Assembly (NCBI GenBank): GCA_964485695.1 | Contig: CAZAKZ010000178.1 | Coordinates: 1 to 9,806 of the forward strand | Source of the DNA: CAZAKZ01 sp964485695 | GTDB taxonomy: Bacteria; Planctomycetota; JAFGQW01 | Length of the DNA: 9,806 bases | Reading direction: 5' to 3' | Shown here: piece after piece, positions 7,037 through 9,806 of the stretch | How the letters are laid out: each line of letters opens with the position of its first letter | Position numbering within the stretch: position 1 is the first letter of the stretch | Notes under the pieces: generated by a model | Told to the model about the DNA's origin: nothing | The model's input: the letters and a program-made list of their open reading frames with translations, nothing else | Database searches by the model: none | Translations under genes and position numbers: made by a program

Positions 7037-9603
7037 GCAAGATTGACAAGAAGTCTAGGAGCGAAACGGATATCCGCACTCCAAGAGTGTTAACGGCAAG
7101 TGTATCAGTCGCATTGAGTGTCATGTTCGCATCCAACGCATTTGCCGCGGAGGAAGAAACGTGGTATCGCGCGCCCATGCTGGGCGTGATGACGGGCTAT
7201 CTCTATGAGCCGCTCAAACCGTATACGATCCACGAGTGGGAGAAGGGGCTTGGCAACAAGATGGACGCCGACCGCTGGGTGACCGACTTCAAGGAAGCCG
7301 GGGCGACGTACCTGATCTTCTACGACAAGTGGATCGACGGCTTTGTCTTCCACGATACGAAGACCACCGGCTACAAGACCAAACGCGACTTCGTCCGCGA
7401 GGTGGCCGACGCCTGCCACCGAGGCGGCCTGAAGCTGATCTTCTACTACAACGCCATCAACGACGGGAACCCCGAGTTCGACCAGTGGGCCCTGCTGGAT
7501 CGCAACGGCGACCCGATCGTGTTCGGCCGGACGTGGCCGACTCGCTATCAAACGCTCCATTCGCCTTTTCGCAAGAAGTCGGTCGAGCAGTTCCGCGAGC
7601 TGATGACCAACTACGGACGCATCGATGGCGTCTGGTTCGATATCTTCGAGGAACGACTCAACACATCGAGCAAATGGACCGCGCAGGGTTTTCAGAAGAT
7701 GTTCGGTGTTCCCTTCGACCAGGCCACGGGAACCCAGTTGTTCGAATTCAACGCGCGAACCATGGCCGGCTATTTGGACGAGGTGCGACGGATCGCTCGC
7801 GAACATCAACCGGACTGTGTGTTCACGTGCAACGTGGGCGCCGTCCAATGCGAAAGATCGGTCTCGGGCGTATGGAACAAATGGATCGGCACTCGACTTG
7901 ACTACAGCAGCGACGAAGGCCACAGCTTCCGTGCGAACGATCGACTGGCACGGATGGCCTGGGTGCTGGACAAACCGACCGAGGTCGGACTGCTTTTGTG
8001 CAGTTCCTGGTTCACTCCCCTGGAAGACAAAGCCCCGCCGGCCTCGATGACGGAGAAACAGGCCATTGCCGCCGCCGCGATTGCCCTGTGTCAGGGAGCC
8101 AACGTCTTCATGGCCCTTACGCCCGACCACTCGGGCGTGTTCGGCGAAGACCTGCAAAGGGCCAAGGCGATCGGAGCGTGGTTCAGAACCACGGAACGAG
8201 TGCTCAAGGGCGCGCGGCCTTTCAGCGACGTGGGCATTGTGCTCGGCGCGCCGGCTGCCGACGGGCCGAGCCTTAGCGGCGGCGGCACGCCTTGGCGGCG
8301 TTACGTCGGCCGCCCGCTCGGCGTCATCGACCAGGCCTTCGCCGTCAAGAACTCACTTGATCGAGCCGGCGCGTTCGGCCACGTATTGCTGGCCACTGAA
8401 GGCGGCGGAAGTTGGCCCGAGTCGCTCGATGGCTATCGGGCCGTCATCCTCCCCGAGCGAGCACCACTGGACCAAGTCCGCGCCGATCAACTGCGACAGT
8501 ACGTCAAGCAAGGCGGCCGGCTGATCGCCTTCGGCCACGCCTCGATGACCGACGCCTTGGGCGTCCGCCGGCCACAATACGTCTTGGCCGACCTCTTCGG
8601 CGCGCGGCACGAGGGAGAGTTCGACTTTCCCAAACCGCAGGCTCTGGTGAAGGTCGAAACCGATTCGGTGTATCCGGAAGACCCGCAGAACTTTGCGGCC
8701 GAACATGTCGTCGACGGGCTGTCAACCTCTTGGGCCTCGGACGGAAAGCCGATGCCCCACTGGGCCGAGATCACGCTCGCCGAACCGACCAACGTGGCCC
8801 AGGTCGAAGTAATCAACCGCGGCGGCCCTTACCAGATCAAGGACCTCGACATCGAAGCCCACGATGGTAAGGACTGGAAGCTAATCGAGTCGGTGCGCGA
8901 CACAACGGCCAGAACAATCTCCGTTTCGCTCGCCACGCCGATGCGCACCGACAGAATCCGCGTCAAGATTCTCCGCGAACTCTACCAGGGACAAGAACGG
9001 CAATGGGCCGACGTCGAGGCGATCCGCGTCGTCGACACCACCGGCCGCAACCACGCCCTCAACCAGCTCCAGCCGCTGCCGCTAACCAACCTGACGCCGG
9101 AACTGCAAGCGGCGTTCGAGGGGCTGTCCGTCGAGTTCCCGCCGATGGCGCTGGTGCTTGAGCCGACCACGGCCAAGCCGCTGGCCACGATGGGCAAGAC
9201 GGGCCCGCCCGCCATTCTGCGCAACGTTTACGGCAAAGGCGATGCGATCTTGATCGCGACCAGCGAAGGGGCGTTCAAGGCCGACGACCCGTTCTGGACC
9301 GGCCTGCGACGCCTGATCGCCGGCGAGCCGACGCTCGTTTCGAGCGACGAGGCCCGCGACCGCTACCGCATCATCCTGACCGAGGTCGACGATGCGCGCG
9401 TGCTGCACGTGATCGATCAGACCGCCGGCGCCGCGGGATTCAAGCCGGGTGAGTTGACCATCTCGCTCAACGACAATCGCCTCGGCAACCCGTCACGAAT
9501 CTCGCTGGTCGGCGACCACAAGCCGCTCGCGGCCAAACGGAACACCGGCCAAATCACCTTCACGCTAAGCCCTAACCCAGTGGCCAGCGTGGAGTTTCGT
9601 TGA
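7033..9603 (+). CDS. Secreted multidomain glycoside hydrolase (GHL6/GH29-like barrel, GATase-like and F5/8C domains)
   Basis: 856 aa from TTG 7033. Residues 1-38 are a signal peptide with a long charged n-region (cleavage near NAFA|AE). A TIM barrel at about 45-390 resembles hypothetical glycosyl hydrolase 6 (GHL6) and alpha-L-fucosidase (GH29) proteins; DGVWFD places Asp203 where GH29 enzymes have their nucleophile, with E206/E207 just after and DYSSDEGH (290-297) near a later strand. From about 396 (PFSDVGIVLGAPAADG) a class I glutamine-amidotransferase-like domain begins, as in beta-galactosidase trimerisation domains. A discoidin/F5/8C-type domain occupies about 541-671 (VEVINRGGPYQIKDLDI). 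The amidotransferase-like fold seems to resume at PAILRNVYGKGDAILIA (about 726), and a beta-rich C-terminus ends the protein. Translation is probably coupled to the esterase through TTGA. Likely cleaves a glycan exo-wise outside the cell; fucosidase activity is possible but not shown. Confidence 0.82.
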   Translation: MSKIDKKSRSETDIRTPRVLTASVSVALSVMFASNAFAAEEETWYRAPMLGVMTGYLYEPLKPYTIHEWEKGLGNKMDADRWVTDFKEAGATYLIFYDKWIDGFVFHDTKTTGYKTKRDFVREVADACHRGGLKLIFYYNAINDGNPEFDQWALLDRNGDPIVFGRTWPTRYQTLHSPFRKKSVEQFRELMTNYGRIDGVWFDIFEERLNTSSKWTAQGFQKMFGVPFDQATGTQLFEFNARTMAGYLDEVRRIAREHQPDCVFTCNVGAVQCERSVSGVWNKWIGTRLDYSSDEGHSFRANDRLARMAWVLDKPTEVGLLLCSSWFTPLEDKAPPASMTEKQAIAAAAIALCQGANVFMALTPDHSGVFGEDLQRAKAIGAWFRTTERVLKGARPFSDVGIVLGAPAADGPSLSGGGTPWRRYVGRPLGVIDQAFAVKNSLDRAGAFGHVLLATEGGGSWPESLDGYRAVILPERAPLDQVRADQLRQYVKQGGRLIAFGHASMTDALGVRRPQYVLADLFGARHEGEFDFPKPQALVKVETDSVYPEDPQNFAAEHVVDGLSTSWASDGKPMPHWAEITLAEPTNVAQVEVINRGGPYQIKDLDIEAHDGKDWKLIESVRDTTARTISVSLATPMRTDRIRVKILRELYQGQERQWADVEAIRVVDTTGRNHALNQLQPLPLTNLTPELQAAFEGLSVEFPPMALVLEPTTAKPLATMGKTGPPAILRNVYGKGDAILIATSEGAFKADDPFWTGLRRLIAGEPTLVSSDEARDRYRIILTEVDDARVLHVIDQTAGAAGFKPGELTISLNDNRLGNPSRISLVGDHKPLAAKRNTGQITFTLSPNPVASVEFR

Positions 9604-9673
9604 ACCGAATGTCCGTCTGACTCGCCGAGCGCGGGCCACAGAAAATCACACACGACCGGAATTCGCATCGAAG

Positions 9674-9702
9674 TTGAAACCCGGATTGCTGCAAGGTAAA
9701 CT
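9674..9702 (+). promoter_or_regulatory. Sigma70-like promoter candidate for the gene at the right edge
   Basis: TTGAAA (9674-9679, 5 of 6 matches) and TAAACT (9697-9702, 4 of 6) are separated by exactly 17 bp and sit about 50 bp before the GTG start at 9752. It lies in the 148-bp gap after the glycoside hydrolase gene, where no other gene or clear terminator is seen. Direct evidence is the hexamer match and spacing only. Confidence 0.4.
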
Positions 9703-9751
9703 GTCAAATTGTAGATGCCACCACCCCCTTATTCATCCATGGGAGAATCCT

Positions 9752-9806
9752 GTGTCCCGCATTTCACGACGACGTTTTCTGGAAGACTCGATGTTTGCCG
9801 TTACGG
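9752..9806 (+). CDS. Start of a Tat-exported protein, probably Gfo/Idh/MocA-family oxidoreductase (cut by the window end)
   Basis: Eighteen codons are visible from GTG 9752: MSRISRRRFLEDSMFAVT. The SRRRFLE segment matches the twin-arginine signal (S/T-R-R-x-F-L-K), and the following small hydrophobic residues begin the h-region. GGGAGA (9741-9746) is 5 nt upstream. Leaders of this style head many Planctomycetota Gfo/Idh/MocA oxidoreductases, which fold with NAD(P) before export, and also sulfatases and DUF1501 or DUF1552 proteins, so the family is inferred from the leader and from the DUF1080 context. If correct it would supply 3-keto sugars to the DUF1080 protein. The start, strand and Tat nature are well supported; the product is not. 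Confidence 0.6.
   Translation, partial: MSRISRRRFLEDSMFAVT

Noticed and set aside
7105..8157. 350-codon minus-strand open frame inside the glycoside hydrolase gene
   Set aside because: Antisense to a well-supported barrel domain; the composition is that expected from reversed GC-biased codons.
9604..9673. Possible terminator after the glycoside hydrolase gene
   Set aside because: Only very short complementary stretches (such as CTCG/CGAG) and no T-run are visible, so no terminator can be supported.

Overview
The window looks like a polysaccharide/glycoside-degradation locus from a Planctomycetota-type bacterium or a close relative in the PVC group. This is judged from gene content and protein style only: large exported hydrolases, tandem DUF1080 domains, an exported FAD_oxidored flavoprotein, a DUF4838/alpha-glucuronidase-type protein and a twin-arginine leader (SRRRFLE). 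No rRNA, tRNA, CRISPR array, transposase or phage gene was recognised.

Layout. On the minus strand at 49-1053 lies a secreted DUF4838/GH67-type N-terminal domain protein whose reading frame stops where the catalytic part should begin. A divergent intergenic region (1054-1271) follows, carrying a perfect 11-bp inverted repeat (1089-1099 / 1118-1128). The plus strand then has four large exported proteins in two coupled pairs. Pair one is a tandem DUF1080 (3-keto-disaccharide hydrolase-like) protein (1272-2624) overlapping by ATGA with a CBM-like + FAD-dependent oxidoreductase (2621-4453). After a 243-bp gap with no convincing gene, pair two is a two-domain alpha/beta-hydrolase esterase (4697-7036) overlapping by TTGA with a multidomain GHL6/GH29-like glycoside hydrolase (7033-9603). 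The right edge holds a 148-bp gap with a promoter-like element, then the first 18 codons of a Tat-exported protein (GTG at 9752), probably a Gfo/Idh/MocA-type oxidoreductase.

How the genes may work together (inference). Every complete gene product starts with an export signal, so the chemistry is placed outside the cytoplasm. DUF1080 enzymes cleave or hydrate 3-keto-glycosides made by sugar oxidoreductases. A DUF1080 gene coupled to a flavoprotein, with a probable Gfo/Idh/MocA gene nearby, therefore suggests oxidation-assisted glycosidic bond cleavage. The esterase would remove acyl groups and the GHL6/GH29-like enzyme would act as a classical hydrolase. Substrate identity cannot be read from the sequence. 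The most unusual points are the dead nucleophile elbow in the first half of the esterase, a CPFC motif in the flavoprotein, an F5/8C domain that appears nested inside a glutamine-amidotransferase-like domain, the truncated DUF4838 gene, and the intergenic inverted repeat.
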